Below, piece by piece: positions 1 through 8,695 of a DNA stretch of 64,000 bases. Within the stretch, counting starts at the first letter, position 1. Every line of letters starts with the position of its first letter. Below the pieces are notes generated by a model. The model saw only the letters and a program-made list of their open reading frames with translations. It searched no databases and was not told the DNA's origin. A program made the translations under genes and the position numbers. This DNA comes from CAZADA01 sp964526675 (GTDB lineage: Bacteria > Pseudomonadota > Alphaproteobacteria > Caulobacterales > Maricaulaceae). The stretch is taken from NCBI GenBank assembly GCA_964526675.1, contig CAZGLY010000005.1:1-64000 (forward strand), written 5' to 3'.

Positions 1-456
1 GTGAACTCGCTGTCCCATTACACGGACTGGACCATCGGCCACGTGCATTCCGGCGCGCTCGGCTGGGTCGGCTTCATCAGCTTTGGCGCTCTCTACTGTC
101 TGACCCAGTGGCTCTGGAAGCGTCGTCGCCTGTACTCCGAGGCGTTGGTGGAGTGGCACTTCTGGATCTCGACGCTGGGCATCTTGCTTTACATCACCGC
201 CATGTGGGTGTCCGGCATCATGCAAGGTTTGATGTGGCGCGCCTACAATCAGTTCGGCTTCCTTGAGTATTCGTTCGTTGAAACCGTGGAGGCGATGCAC
301 CCCTACTATGTCATACGCTTGCTTGGCGGACTGCTTTACTTAGTGGGTGCGTTCATCATGATCTACAATTTGTACATGACGGCCCGCGGCCACGTTCGGA
401 AGGCGGAGGTCGAAACGGCGACATCGCCGGCCGGCGGCGTCGCTCCGGCTGAGTAA
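1..456 (+). CDS. ccoN: cbb3 cytochrome c oxidase subunit I, C-terminal part (truncated by window edge)
   Basis: This is the last 151 codons of the catalytic haem-copper subunit of a cbb3 oxidase; the gene begins before the window. The stretch TIGHVHSGALGW carries the paired histidines that in CcoN proteins bind haem b3 and the low-spin haem b. It is followed by hydrophobic helices and a polar, alanine-rich tail. The family is about 480-550 residues long, so roughly the last quarter is present. ccoO begins 24 bases after the stop, as in the usual ccoNOQP operon. The GTG at base 1 is an internal valine codon and not a start. The oxidase reduces O2 at low oxygen tension in the inner membrane. 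Confidence 0.95.
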   Translation: MNSLSHYTDWTIGHVHSGALGWVGFISFGALYCLTQWLWKRRRLYSEALVEWHFWISTLGILLYITAMWVSGIMQGLMWRAYNQFGFLEYSFVETVEAMHPYYVIRLLGGLLYLVGAFIMIYNLYMTARGHVRKAEVETATSPAGGVAPAE

Positions 457-479
457 CGAGAGGGAGTAGGAGGCGGATC

Positions 480-1211
480 ATGAAATGGCATGGTATCTTT
501 GAACGGCACTCCTTAGTCCTGATCGTCGGGATTTTGGTGATGGTCTCCATCGGCGGCATCGTTCAGCTGGCGCCGCTCTATTACCTCGACAACACAATCG
601 AGAAGGTGGAGGGCGTGCGTCCCTACAGCCCGCTCGAGCTGGCGGGGCGCAACATCTACATCCGCGAAGGCTGCTACGTCTGTCACAGCCAGATGGTGCG
701 GCCGATGCGCGATGAGGTGGAGCGCTATGGCCATTACTCGCTCGCGGCGGAGAGCATGTATGACCGGCCGTTCCAATGGGGCTCCAAGCGCTCCGGGCCG
801 GACCTGGCGCGGCTGGGCGGCAAGTACTCGGACGATTGGCACCAGGATCACATGCGCAATCCGCGCTCGGTGGTGCCGGAGTCAATCATGCCGCCCTACG
901 CCTTCTTGGAGAAGAAGGACCTCTTCTACGGCACCATCGAAAAGGACTTGGCGACCAACCGCGCGCTCGGCGTGCCTTACACCGAGGACATGATCGCAAA
1001 CGCGAGGGCCGATCTGGAAGGACAGGTCGATCAGTACTCGGACCGGTACGACGCCATCCTGGCGTCCTATCCCGGCGCGCAGATCCGTGACTTTGACGGC
1101 AATCCCGAGCGGTTGTCCGAGTTGGATGCGCTGATCGCCTACCTGCAAGTGCTCGGCACCATGGTCGATTTCTCGACCTACCAAGCCGAGGACGTGGCGA
1201 ACATTCGGTGA
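480..1211 (+). CDS. ccoO: cbb3 oxidase monohaem cytochrome c subunit II (CcoO/FixO)
   Basis: The 243-residue protein is a membrane-anchored monohaem cytochrome c that passes electrons from CcoP to CcoN. Residues 11-33 form the N-terminal anchor helix. The haem site is C65-Y-V-C68-H69, followed by SQMVRPMRDEVERYG, a family-typical run. Its length is normal for CcoO. An AGGAGG sequence lies just before the ATG. It belongs to the ccoNOQP operon; 96 bases separate it from ccoQ. Confidence 0.96.
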   Translation: MKWHGIFERHSLVLIVGILVMVSIGGIVQLAPLYYLDNTIEKVEGVRPYSPLELAGRNIYIREGCYVCHSQMVRPMRDEVERYGHYSLAAESMYDRPFQWGSKRSGPDLARLGGKYSDDWHQDHMRNPRSVVPESIMPPYAFLEKKDLFYGTIEKDLATNRALGVPYTEDMIANARADLEGQVDQYSDRYDAILASYPGAQIRDFDGNPERLSELDALIAYLQVLGTMVDFSTYQAEDVANIR

Positions 1212-1307
1212 GTGCGGACGGTCGACGGCCGCGATGAAGACGGAGCCGGGGCGCGCGTTTGGCTCAGGCGCGCGCGCGCCGGCGGAGTGAGGGGAGTGCG
1301 ATGAGCC

Positions 1308-1502
1308 ATGTATGAGACGCTGTCATCCTTCGCTCAGACCTGGGGCATGTTCTTCATGATCGTGCCGTTCGTCGTGGCGGTCGTTTACGCGCTCTGGCCT
1401 GGCAATCGCGCCAAGTTCAGCCGCGCCGCCGCCCAACCTTTGCAAGATGAGCCGCCCGCCGCGGCCGAGGCCGGTTCCGCCGGGCAGGAGAAGACACGAT
1501 GA
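1308..1502 (+). CDS. ccoQ: cbb3 oxidase small subunit (CcoQ/FixQ)
   Basis: This is a 64-residue protein with one transmembrane helix (about residues 13-31) and a short polar C-terminus containing ALWPGNRAKF. A helix followed by this kind of motif is characteristic of CcoQ/FixQ. CcoQ stabilises the oxidase complex and has no cofactor. The ATG at 1308 was chosen because it opens this frame; the ATG at 1301 is in another frame. Its stop overlaps the ccoP start as ATGA, which suggests translational coupling. Confidence 0.9.
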   Translation: MYETLSSFAQTWGMFFMIVPFVVAVVYALWPGNRAKFSRAAAQPLQDEPPAAAEAGSAGQEKTR

Positions 1503-2437
1503 GCAGCGACAAGAACGAAATCGACGACGTCACCGGCGTTGAGACGACCGGTCATGAATGGGACGGCATCAAGGAACTGAACAGCCCGCTGCCGCGTTGG
1601 TGGCTTTGGATCTTCTACGCCACCATCGCATGGTCTGTGATCTACATGATCTTCATGCCCGCCATTCCGGGCTTGCCAGGCGCGGACGGGGCGTCGCGCG
1701 GTCTGCGCGGCCATTCCGAGCGGCTGATCGTCGCCGCCGATTTGGCGGAGTTGGCGGAATCCCGCGGCCCCTTCTTTGAACGCCTTTCCGCGGCCCAGTC
1801 CCTGGGCGAGATCGAGCGGGATCCGGAACTCTTGCAATTCGCGCTGGCTGCGGGCGAATCGGCGTTTGGCGACAATTGCGCCACCTGCCACGGCTCGGGC
1901 GCCCAGGGCTTTGTGGGCTATCCAAACCTCAACGACGACGCGTGGTTGTGGGGCGGTCGCCTTGAGGAGATCCGCCAAACGATCGCCTACGGGATCCGCA
2001 ACGACAATCCCGACTCACGCTTCTCGCAAATGCCGGCCTACGGCGAGACGGGCTTGTTGTCCGACGGCGAGATCAACGACTTGGTCGAGTATGTCGTAAA
2101 CCTCTCCGGCCAGGAAGCCGACGCGGCGGCGGTTGGGCGCGCCGGGGAGACCTACGAGATCCAATGCGCGGCGTGCCATGGCGCCGACGGGCGCGGCCAG
2201 CATGACTTCGGCGCGCCCAATCTGACGGACGCCGATTGGCTCTACGGGGGCGAGCGCGAAGCGATCTACGAGTCCATCTACGCCGCCCGCTACGGTGTGA
2301 TGCCGTATTGGACCGGTCGGTTGGACGAGCCGGTGATCGACGCCTTGGCGGTCTATGTGCACAGCCTGGGCGGCGGCGAGAGCGTGTCGACCCAGTCCGC
2401 GCAAGCGGGCGGCGACGGCGGGGCCTCGGGCGGCTGA
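1499..2437 (+). CDS. ccoP: cbb3 oxidase dihaem cytochrome c subunit III (CcoP/FixP)
   Basis: The 312-residue protein is the dihaem electron-entry subunit of the cbb3 oxidase. It has an N-terminal cytoplasmic segment ending LPRWW, then a transmembrane helix (about residues 36-58) and two periplasmic cytochrome c domains with CATCH and CAACH haem sites. Each domain also carries a matching PNL..D.WLYGG/WLWGG element. The start overlaps the ccoQ stop by four bases. The Gly/Ser-rich C-terminal tail is short and looks unstructured. Confidence 0.96.
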   Translation: MSSDKNEIDDVTGVETTGHEWDGIKELNSPLPRWWLWIFYATIAWSVIYMIFMPAIPGLPGADGASRGLRGHSERLIVAADLAELAESRGPFFERLSAAQSLGEIERDPELLQFALAAGESAFGDNCATCHGSGAQGFVGYPNLNDDAWLWGGRLEEIRQTIAYGIRNDNPDSRFSQMPAYGETGLLSDGEINDLVEYVVNLSGQEADAAAVGRAGETYEIQCAACHGADGRGQHDFGAPNLTDADWLYGGEREAIYESIYAARYGVMPYWTGRLDEPVIDALAVYVHSLGGGESVSTQSAQAGGDGGASGG

Positions 2438-2581
2438 CGTCGCCGCGGGCTCGACACCCGGCGGCGGCGAGACATAAGGCGCGGCGAACCGTCCCATCGT
2501 CGCCGGGACGCGCCGCGCAATATCTCAAAGGCGGGGCTTCGGCGGCGGTCGCCCGGCCCACGCGGCGATGGGAGGCCGCCC

Positions 2582-4084
2582 ATGACCACGATCATTCCTC
2601 CAGGTCCGTCGCAGTCGGCGATGGCCGCCGACGGCGTGGCCCGACTGGACGTCGCGGCGGTGAACTCGACGGCGGCGCGGAAGCTTTATAAGGCGCGCGA
2701 GCCGATTTACCCCAAGCTTGCGCATGGGCCGTTTCGCGCCATCAAATGGGTGCTGTTGTTCGCCACGCTCGGGATTTACTATGGGTTGCCGTGGGTGCGC
2801 TGGCCGCGCTCTTTAGGCGAGCCTGATCAAGCGGTGCTCGTCGACTTCGAGGGACGGCGCTTTTACTTCTTTTTCATCGAGATTTGGCCGCAGGAAGTGT
2901 ACTACATCACAGGGCTGCTGATCCTGGCCGCCCTGGCGCTGTTTCTTGTGACGGCGGTGTATGGCCGGCTGTGGTGCGGCTACGCCTGTCCCCAGACGGT
3001 GTGGACGGACCTCTACATCGCGGTCGAGCGGTTTGTGGAGGGCGATCGCAACAAGCGCATGCGCTTGGCCGCGCAGCCGTGGACGCCGTCAAAGATCGCG
3101 AAGAAGAGCCTGAAGCACGCGATCTGGCTTCTCATCGCCTTCGCGACCGGGGGCGCGTGGATCCTCTATTTCCATGACGCGCCGACCCTGGCGCGGGACT
3201 TCTTCGCCGGCGCGGCGCCGGGTTCGGCCTACTTGTTCGCCGGCATTCTGACCTTCACGACCTACACGCTCGCCGGGATGATGCGGGAGCAGGTGTGCAC
3301 TTACATGTGCCCGTGGCCGCGGATCCAAGGCGCCATGACGGATCGCGAGACGCTGGAGGTCACCTACCGCCACGATCGCGGAGAGCCCCGCGGCCGTCAC
3401 AAAAAGGGTGAGACCTGGGAGGGCCGCGGCGACTGCATCGACTGCAACCAGTGCGTGGCGGTGTGTCCGATGGGGATCGACATCCGCGACGGCGATCAGC
3501 TGGAGTGCATCAATTGCGGTCTGTGCATCGACGCGTGCGATTCCGTGATGGAGAAAGTAGGCCTTCCGAAGGGGCTGATCGCGTATGACAGCGGCGCGAA
3601 CCTCGAACGCCGGCTTGCGGGCGGCAAGGACAGCTTCCGCCTTATCCGCGCGCGCACGGTTTATTACGGCGGGGCGTTCGCCTTGGTCGGGGCCGTGATG
3701 CTGGTGGGCCTCTCCACCCGCACGGCGCTGGATCTCAACGTTCTGCGCGACCGCAACCCGAACTTCGTGCGCTTGTCGGACGGTTCGGTGCGCAACGGCT
3801 ACGACGTGAAAATCGTCAACAAACGCAACACGGATCAGGATTTCCGCTTGGCGGTCGACGGGCCCGAGGGGCTGAGCATCCGCGTGATCGGCCAGGACGT
3901 GGCGGGCGCCGAAGCGGTCCTCACCGGCGTGGCCGACACGGTCACGCCTTACCGGCTGTTCGTCACCGCGCCGGCGGGCTCCATTGACGCCGCGTCCTTG
4001 CCGGTGACCGTGACGATCACCAATCCGGCGACGGGAGAATCCGTCCAGGAGGAGACCATGCTGCAGACGGGGTACGACCGATGA
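2582..4084 (+). CDS. ccoG: cbb3 oxidase assembly Fe-S membrane protein (CcoG/FixG/RdxA)
   Basis: The 500-residue polytopic protein carries the family's cysteine clusters. CGYACPQTVW and CTYMCPWPRIQ lie near membrane helices, and a ferredoxin-like domain has CIDCNQCVAVCP and CINCGLCIDAC. A C-terminal immunoglobulin-like domain follows about residue 390, as is usual in FixG. CcoG is linked to copper reduction and handling during cbb3 assembly in the inner membrane. The ATG is preceded by GGGAGG. The gene ends in an ATGA overlap with ccoH, so the two are likely translated together. Confidence 0.95.
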   Translation: MTTIIPPGPSQSAMAADGVARLDVAAVNSTAARKLYKAREPIYPKLAHGPFRAIKWVLLFATLGIYYGLPWVRWPRSLGEPDQAVLVDFEGRRFYFFFIEIWPQEVYYITGLLILAALALFLVTAVYGRLWCGYACPQTVWTDLYIAVERFVEGDRNKRMRLAAQPWTPSKIAKKSLKHAIWLLIAFATGGAWILYFHDAPTLARDFFAGAAPGSAYLFAGILTFTTYTLAGMMREQVCTYMCPWPRIQGAMTDRETLEVTYRHDRGEPRGRHKKGETWEGRGDCIDCNQCVAVCPMGIDIRDGDQLECINCGLCIDACDSVMEKVGLPKGLIAYDSGANLERRLAGGKDSFRLIRARTVYYGGAFALVGAVMLVGLSTRTALDLNVLRDRNPNFVRLSDGSVRNGYDVKIVNKRNTDQDFRLAVDGPEGLSIRVIGQDVAGAEAVLTGVADTVTPYRLFVTAPAGSIDAASLPVTVTITNPATGESVQEETMLQTGYDR

Positions 4085-4626
4085 CGTGGCGCGACGACGA
4101 GGAGCCGTCCCCGGCCGTGCGCCGTGCGGCGCGCCGCAGCGGCGAAATCACCGGCCGGCACGTGCTCATCGCCATGGTGGCGTTTTTCGCGGTGGTCATC
4201 GCGGTCAACGCGGTCTTCATCACCGCAGCGGCCCGCAGTTTCCCGGGTCTGGTGGTGGACCAGCCCTTTAAGCGGGGCCTCGCCAAGGATTTCAACCGCA
4301 CCCTTGAAGACCGCGCGGTCCAAGCCGAACGCGGGTGGCGGGCGGGCATCGAGCACGTCTGGAACGCCGAAACCGGCGAGTTGAGACTCCAGGTCGTCAT
4401 GGCCGACGGCGCCGGCGCGCCGGTGACCGGGATGACGCTGGAGGCCGGCTTGGAGCGTTCGGTCACGGACGCCGAGGACCGTCCCGTTGCGTTTTTGGAG
4501 GTGGATCGGGGAACCTATGCGGGCGTCGCCTCCGATGTCGCGCCCGGGGAATGGCGTCTTGTGGTGCGCACGGAGTTTCCCGATGGCGCGCCCTTTGAAG
4601 CTGAGCGCCGGTTTGTCGTGCGCTAG
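4081..4626 (+). CDS. ccoH: cbb3 oxidase assembly protein CcoH/FixH
   Basis: The 181-residue protein has a cytoplasmic N-terminus rich in Arg/Glu, one transmembrane helix (about residues 28-52, with VLIAMVAFFAVVIAVNAVF) and a periplasmic FixH domain of about 120 residues. CcoH is a small stable partner needed for cbb3 assembly. Position between ccoG and ccoI, and the ATGA overlap with ccoG, agree with the fixGHIS order. Confidence 0.92.
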   Translation: MTWRDDEEPSPAVRRAARRSGEITGRHVLIAMVAFFAVVIAVNAVFITAAARSFPGLVVDQPFKRGLAKDFNRTLEDRAVQAERGWRAGIEHVWNAETGELRLQVVMADGAGAPVTGMTLEAGLERSVTDAEDRPVAFLEVDRGTYAGVASDVAPGEWRLVVRTEFPDGAPFEAERRFVVR

Positions 4627-4665
4627 CATCGTCCGTGACGGGCGGCGCGTGCGAGGGAGATGACC

Positions 4666-7005
4666 ATGAGCCTCGACACGGAAGCGCGTTCGACCTCCGA
4701 TCTGGAGGCGGGCTGTCCCAGCGGCCTTGCGCCCGCGGACGCCAGCGGCCACGCCGCGGACCCGGCCCCCTTTGTGCGCCATTCCAGCGCCGGCGCGGAG
4801 CTGGAGTTGCTCGTGCGCGGGGCGAAGTGCGCGGGATGCATCAAAAAAATCGAAGGCGGCGTCACAGCCCTCGACGGGGTGGAGACGGCGCGGCTCAACC
4901 TCTCGACCGGCAAACTCCGTGTCACGTTTGACGAAGACCGCCTCGCCCCGAAAGCGATCACCACGGCGCTCGATCGGTTGGGCTACCACGCGGCGCCGTT
5001 TGAACCGCAAAAGGCGCTGAGCGCTGACGACGCTGAGGGCCGCCGGCTTTTGGTCTGCATGGCGGTGGCCGGGTTTGCGACGGCGAACGTGATGTTGCTG
5101 TCGGTCTCCGTGTGGGCTGGCCATGACGGCGAAATGGGGGCGATCACGCGCGATCTGTTCCACTGGATTTCCGCGCTCATCGCTTTGCCCGCGGCGGCGT
5201 TCGCGGGCCGGCCGTTCTTCGAGAGCGCGGTGACGGCCTTGCGCGCGGGCCGCGCCAATATGGACGTTCCGATTTCCCTGGCTGTGATCCTCGCGCTGAG
5301 CATGAGCGTCGTCCAAACCCTGGCGGGGGAGACGCACGCCTATTTCGACGCGGCGGTGATGCTGCTGTTCTTCTTGCTGATCGGTCGTTGGCTGGATCAC
5401 GCGTTGCGCCGCCGCGCGCGCCGCGCGGCGCGGGACCTCCTGGCGCTGCAGGCCGCCACGGCCAGCCGCATCGGCGCGGACGGGGCCGTCGCCGCCGTCG
5501 CCGCGGGCGATATCGTCGTTGGCGATCGGCTGCTGCTCGCGCCGGGAGACCGCTCGCCCGTGGACGCGATGGTGGAGGAGGGCGTCTCGGACTTGGATGT
5601 CTCCCTCGCGACGGGAGAGAGTGCGCCGCAGACGGTTCATCCGGGCGTTCCGTTGTCGGCTGGCATGATCAATTTGACCGCGCCCCTGACCGTGTGCGCG
5701 ACGGCCCGCGCCGCTGACAGTTTCCTCGCCGACCTCGCGCGGTTGATGGAGGCGGGCGAGCAGGCGAAGACCCGTTATGTCCGCTTGGCCGACAAGGCGG
5801 CGGCGCTTTACGTCCCGCTGGTCCACAGCACGGCGGCTCTGACATTCGTGGGGTGGCTCCTCCTTGGCGGCGGCTTTCAGACCGCCGCGCTCAACGCCAT
5901 CGCGCTCTTGATCATCACCTGTCCCTGCGCGTTGGGGCTCGCGGCGCCGGCGGTGCAGGTGGTCGCGACCGGCCGGTTGTTTGCGCGCGGGCTCTTGGTG
6001 AAATCCGGCGACGCGCTGGAGCGTTTGGCTGAGATCGACCACGTGGTGTTCGACAAGACCGGAACGCTGACCCTGAGCACATCCCGCCTGCTGCCGCCGA
6101 GCGACGCCGCCGCCGCCCGGCTGGAGGCGGCCGCCCAGCTCGCCCGCGCGAGCCGCCATCCTAAAGCCCGCGCCCTGGCGGCCTATGCCGGCGCGGGGCC
6201 CGTGGCCGCGGAAGCGCGTGAAGTCCCAGGCCGTGGGGTGGAGGCGCGAATCGATGGCGTGCCTGCGCGCTTGGGCTCGCCGGCATGGCTTGGCGTGACG
6301 CCGGAGACGGAGGACGGGCGCGCCGCGCTTTGGTTCGCGCTCGGCGACGCGGCGCCGGTGCGCTTCGACGTCGCGACGACGCTCCGCCCGGACGCCGCTG
6401 CGATGATCAAGGGCCTGCGCGCCCGCGGTTTGGGCGTGGAGATGCTCACCGGCGACGCCCCGGCGGAAGCCGCGCGGGTGGCCGCGACCCTGGGTCTTGA
6501 GGACTGGCGGGCCGAAGCCACGCCCCAGGACAAGATCGCGCGCCTGGACGTGTTGGCGGCGGAAGGCCGGCGCGTGCTGATGGTTGGCGATGGCCTGAAC
6601 GATGCGCCGGCGCTGGCGCGGGCGCACGCCTCGGTGTCGCCGGGGTCAGCGCTTGATGTCAGCCAGAATGCGGCGGACGTTGTGCTCCAGGGCGAGAGCT
6701 TGGCGCCATTGGTTGACTTGCTTGCGGCGGCGAAGACCGCGCGTCGGCGCGTGTTGCAGAACTTCGCGTTCGCGGCGCTCTACAACGCCTGCGCCGTGCC
6801 GCTGGCGGCGGCGGGTTTGGTGACGCCGCTGATTGCCGCCGCCGCGATGTCCGGTTCGTCTATTGTGGTGACGCTCAACGCCCTGCGGCAAGGCGGCGGA
6901 TCGCGCGGCGCCCGCGCGATCGAGAGCCGGCGCCGCTCCGCCGGCGGGGCGGCGCCTGTGAGCGCGGCCCTCCGGGCGGGGAGCGTGGCTGCGGGTCGGG
7001 GGTGA
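4666..7005 (+). CDS. ccoI: Copper-exporting P1B-type ATPase for cbb3 assembly (CcoI/FixI)
   Basis: The protein supplies copper for the CcoN active site by transporting it across the inner membrane. It starts with a heavy-metal-associated domain (GAKCAGCIKKIE). The P-type core contains the membrane metal motif CPCALG, the phosphorylation motif DKTGT and the hinge GDGLNDAPA. At about 779 residues it has normal length. I chose the ATG at 4666 because GAGGGA lies seven bases upstream; the ATG at 4660 would sit almost on that site. The C-terminal tail is Arg/Gly/Ala-rich and likely disordered. Confidence 0.94.
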   Translation: MSLDTEARSTSDLEAGCPSGLAPADASGHAADPAPFVRHSSAGAELELLVRGAKCAGCIKKIEGGVTALDGVETARLNLSTGKLRVTFDEDRLAPKAITTALDRLGYHAAPFEPQKALSADDAEGRRLLVCMAVAGFATANVMLLSVSVWAGHDGEMGAITRDLFHWISALIALPAAAFAGRPFFESAVTALRAGRANMDVPISLAVILALSMSVVQTLAGETHAYFDAAVMLLFFLLIGRWLDHALRRRARRAARDLLALQAATASRIGADGAVAAVAAGDIVVGDRLLLAPGDRSPVDAMVEEGVSDLDVSLATGESAPQTVHPGVPLSAGMINLTAPLTVCATARAADSFLADLARLMEAGEQAKTRYVRLADKAAALYVPLVHSTAALTFVGWLLLGGGFQTAALNAIALLIITCPCALGLAAPAVQVVATGRLFARGLLVKSGDALERLAEIDHVVFDKTGTLTLSTSRLLPPSDAAAARLEAAAQLARASRHPKARALAAYAGAGPVAAEAREVPGRGVEARIDGVPARLGSPAWLGVTPETEDGRAALWFALGDAAPVRFDVATTLRPDAAAMIKGLRARGLGVEMLTGDAPAEAARVAATLGLEDWRAEATPQDKIARLDVLAAEGRRVLMVGDGLNDAPALARAHASVSPGSALDVSQNAADVVLQGESLAPLVDLLAAAKTARRRVLQNFAFAALYNACAVPLAAAGLVTPLIAAAAMSGSSIVVTLNALRQGGGSRGARAIESRRRSAGGAAPVSAALRAGSVAAGRG

Positions 7006-7051
7006 GGCGCGCTCGCCAACGCGGTCCGAGCACGCCAGGGAGAAGGCCGGG

Positions 7052-7207
7052 ATGGATGTCTTAGTGTTCTTGATCCCCGCCGCCCTGGCGCTCAGCGTGG
7101 CGGGGCTGGCCGCGTTTCTGTGGACCCTGCGCTCGGATCAATACGACGACCTCAAGGGCGCCGCCGAGCGCATCCTGCTTGAGGACGACGACCGGCCAAA
7201 ACCGTAA
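7052..7207 (+). CDS. ccoS: cbb3 oxidase maturation protein CcoS/FixS
   Basis: This 51-residue gene lies directly after ccoI. It encodes one N-terminal transmembrane helix (MDVLVFLIPAALALSVAGLA) followed by AAFLWTLRSDQYDDLKGAA and a short acidic tail. The run FLW.LRS.QYDDL.G is the hallmark of CcoS. The protein helps insert haem and copper into the oxidase. It closes the fixGHIS set. Confidence 0.93.
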   Translation: MDVLVFLIPAALALSVAGLAAFLWTLRSDQYDDLKGAAERILLEDDDRPKP

Positions 7208-7244
7208 GCGCCGCCGCCCTGGCCGCCGAAGCCGCCTTGGCGCG

Positions 7245-8036
7245 CTAGGCGGACGCCGCGGCGCCAACGCCCGCCGGCGCGACCTCTTCCGTCGACACCA
7301 AGTCGCGATAGGCGTGCCAGGTGGCGTGACCCAGCAGCGGGAACGCGAAGACCAACCCGACAAACGCGGTCGCCACACCCACCGCGACGGTCACGGCGAT
7401 GATCCAGGCCCAAAGCAACATGGGGCCGAAATTCTTGCGCACGGCGGTGACGCTGACGCCGATGGCCGTGCCGGCGTCGATGGGCTTGTGCATCAGCAGC
7501 GGCAGCGACACCGCGCTGACGGAGAACACCAGGAACGCAATCGCCCCGCCGATCAGAGAACCGACGGTCACGAGCTGCAGCCCATCGGGATGGGTGAGGA
7601 CATACGCGCTGAACTCTTGCAGCGGCACATAATCGCCCGCGAAGAAGAGCGCAAAGAGCAGACGCGCGCTGTTCGCCCACACCAAGAGCAGGAACATCAA
7701 CGCGAAGCCGATCAGCGCCACTTGGCTTGGCGCGGCGGTCTTCACAAACAGAATGCTTCCCAAATTCAGGGGTTCGCCCGCTTCGCGCCGGCGGCTGATT
7801 TCATAGAGGCCGACCGCCATCAACGGCCCCACAAGCGCGAACGCGCCGGCCGCCACCGGGATCGCGGCCGAAAGCCCCGCGCTCCACAGTCCGCCGGTGA
7901 TGGCGAGGCCAACGGCGACAAACACCAGACCATAGAGGACGCTGAGGCCGCCGGAGCCGACCAAGTCCCGCCAGCCGGCGCCCAGCCAACCCCACACATG
8001 GTCAGAGCTGACCGTGTTCACCGTCACCCGCGTCAT
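7245..8036 (-). CDS. DUF2189-type integral membrane protein
   Basis: The 263-residue hydrophobic protein has about six predicted transmembrane helices. Segments such as GLYEISRRREAGEPL, the block with MHKPIDAGTAIGVSV and the C-terminal GHATWHAYRDLV match the DUF2189 pattern. Members are common in alphaproteobacteria and often lie beside cbb3 oxidase genes; their function is not established. Here the gene converges on ccoS with 37 bases between the stops. No catalytic residues are evident. Confidence 0.8.
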   Translation of the reverse strand: MTRVTVNTVSSDHVWGWLGAGWRDLVGSGGLSVLYGLVFVAVGLAITGGLWSAGLSAAIPVAAGAFALVGPLMAVGLYEISRRREAGEPLNLGSILFVKTAAPSQVALIGFALMFLLLVWANSARLLFALFFAGDYVPLQEFSAYVLTHPDGLQLVTVGSLIGGAIAFLVFSVSAVSLPLLMHKPIDAGTAIGVSVTAVRKNFGPMLLWAWIIAVTVAVGVATAFVGLVFAFPLLGHATWHAYRDLVSTEEVAPAGVGAAASA

Positions 8037-8128
8037 GTTCGCCTCCAGCGCCGTCTTGCCCTACAGAACCCAAGGTTTGCATAGCATAAGCACAGGGTTC
8101 TGCGGCCTGCGACATAAGGGTGACGGGG

Positions 8129-8695
8129 CTAGCGCGCGGCGACCACCCGCGGCGGCGTCGGCGCGTTCGGGCGCGGCGCGGCGGCGGGCGTTGCGACCCA
8201 ATAGCCGCGTCCGGCGAGAATGCCGGCCGCGGTCTCCACCGCCGCCAGGGCCATGGGCGGGACAGGGCCGCCGAACAGCCAAACGAGATGATCCGCCGCC
8301 GCGGCGTCGCCCGTTTGCGCGGCGTTCAGCGCCGCCAGCGCGCTCAGCTCGTCGGCCGTCACGCCGTCGGCTCCGGGGATCGCCAAACGGATCGCGCGAC
8401 GGCCGCGGTGGGCGAGGCTGCGCACCAGATGGATGAAGCACGACAGCGCCGCGGCGCCGTCGCTCCCCAACGCCAGGGCATAGGCCCGCACCGCCGCCGC
8501 GCAGGGGCGGTGGGCGCCGGCGGGACCGCACGCCCTCAGTCCCAGGACGCTGAGACCGGCGGCCATGCCCAGACCAACGCGCGCATCGCCGGAGCCGGCG
8601 GCGGGCGCGACGCGCGCCGCCGGGATCGCGGGAAAGCCCGTCCCCGCTGGCGCGCGCCCGGCGAGGTCCCACGCGCGACGGTCCTTCGGCGTCAC
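8129..8695 (-). CDS. Hypothetical protein translationally coupled to the haem receptor
   Basis: The 188-residue alanine-rich protein starts at a GTG that overlaps the receptor stop as GTGA, so it is probably made together with the receptor. It has two or three moderately hydrophobic stretches but no clear signal peptide or membrane anchor. It contains four cysteines in the N-terminal half (LRACGPAGAHRPC, LSCF). I recognise no domain. Its position suggests an accessory role in haem acquisition, and that is inference from coupling alone. Confidence 0.7.
   Translation of the reverse strand: MTPKDRRAWDLAGRAPAGTGFPAIPAARVAPAAGSGDARVGLGMAAGLSVLGLRACGPAGAHRPCAAAVRAYALALGSDGAAALSCFIHLVRSLAHRGRRAIRLAIPGADGVTADELSALAALNAAQTGDAAAADHLVWLFGGPVPPMALAAVETAAGILAGRGYWVATPAAAPRPNAPTPPRVVAAR

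Noticed and set aside
3949..6627. Long antisense open frame (about 890 codons) opposite ccoG/ccoH/ccoI
   Set aside because: Arg/His/Gly-rich translation with no domain; it mirrors the strongly biased third-position GC of the ccoI coding strand.
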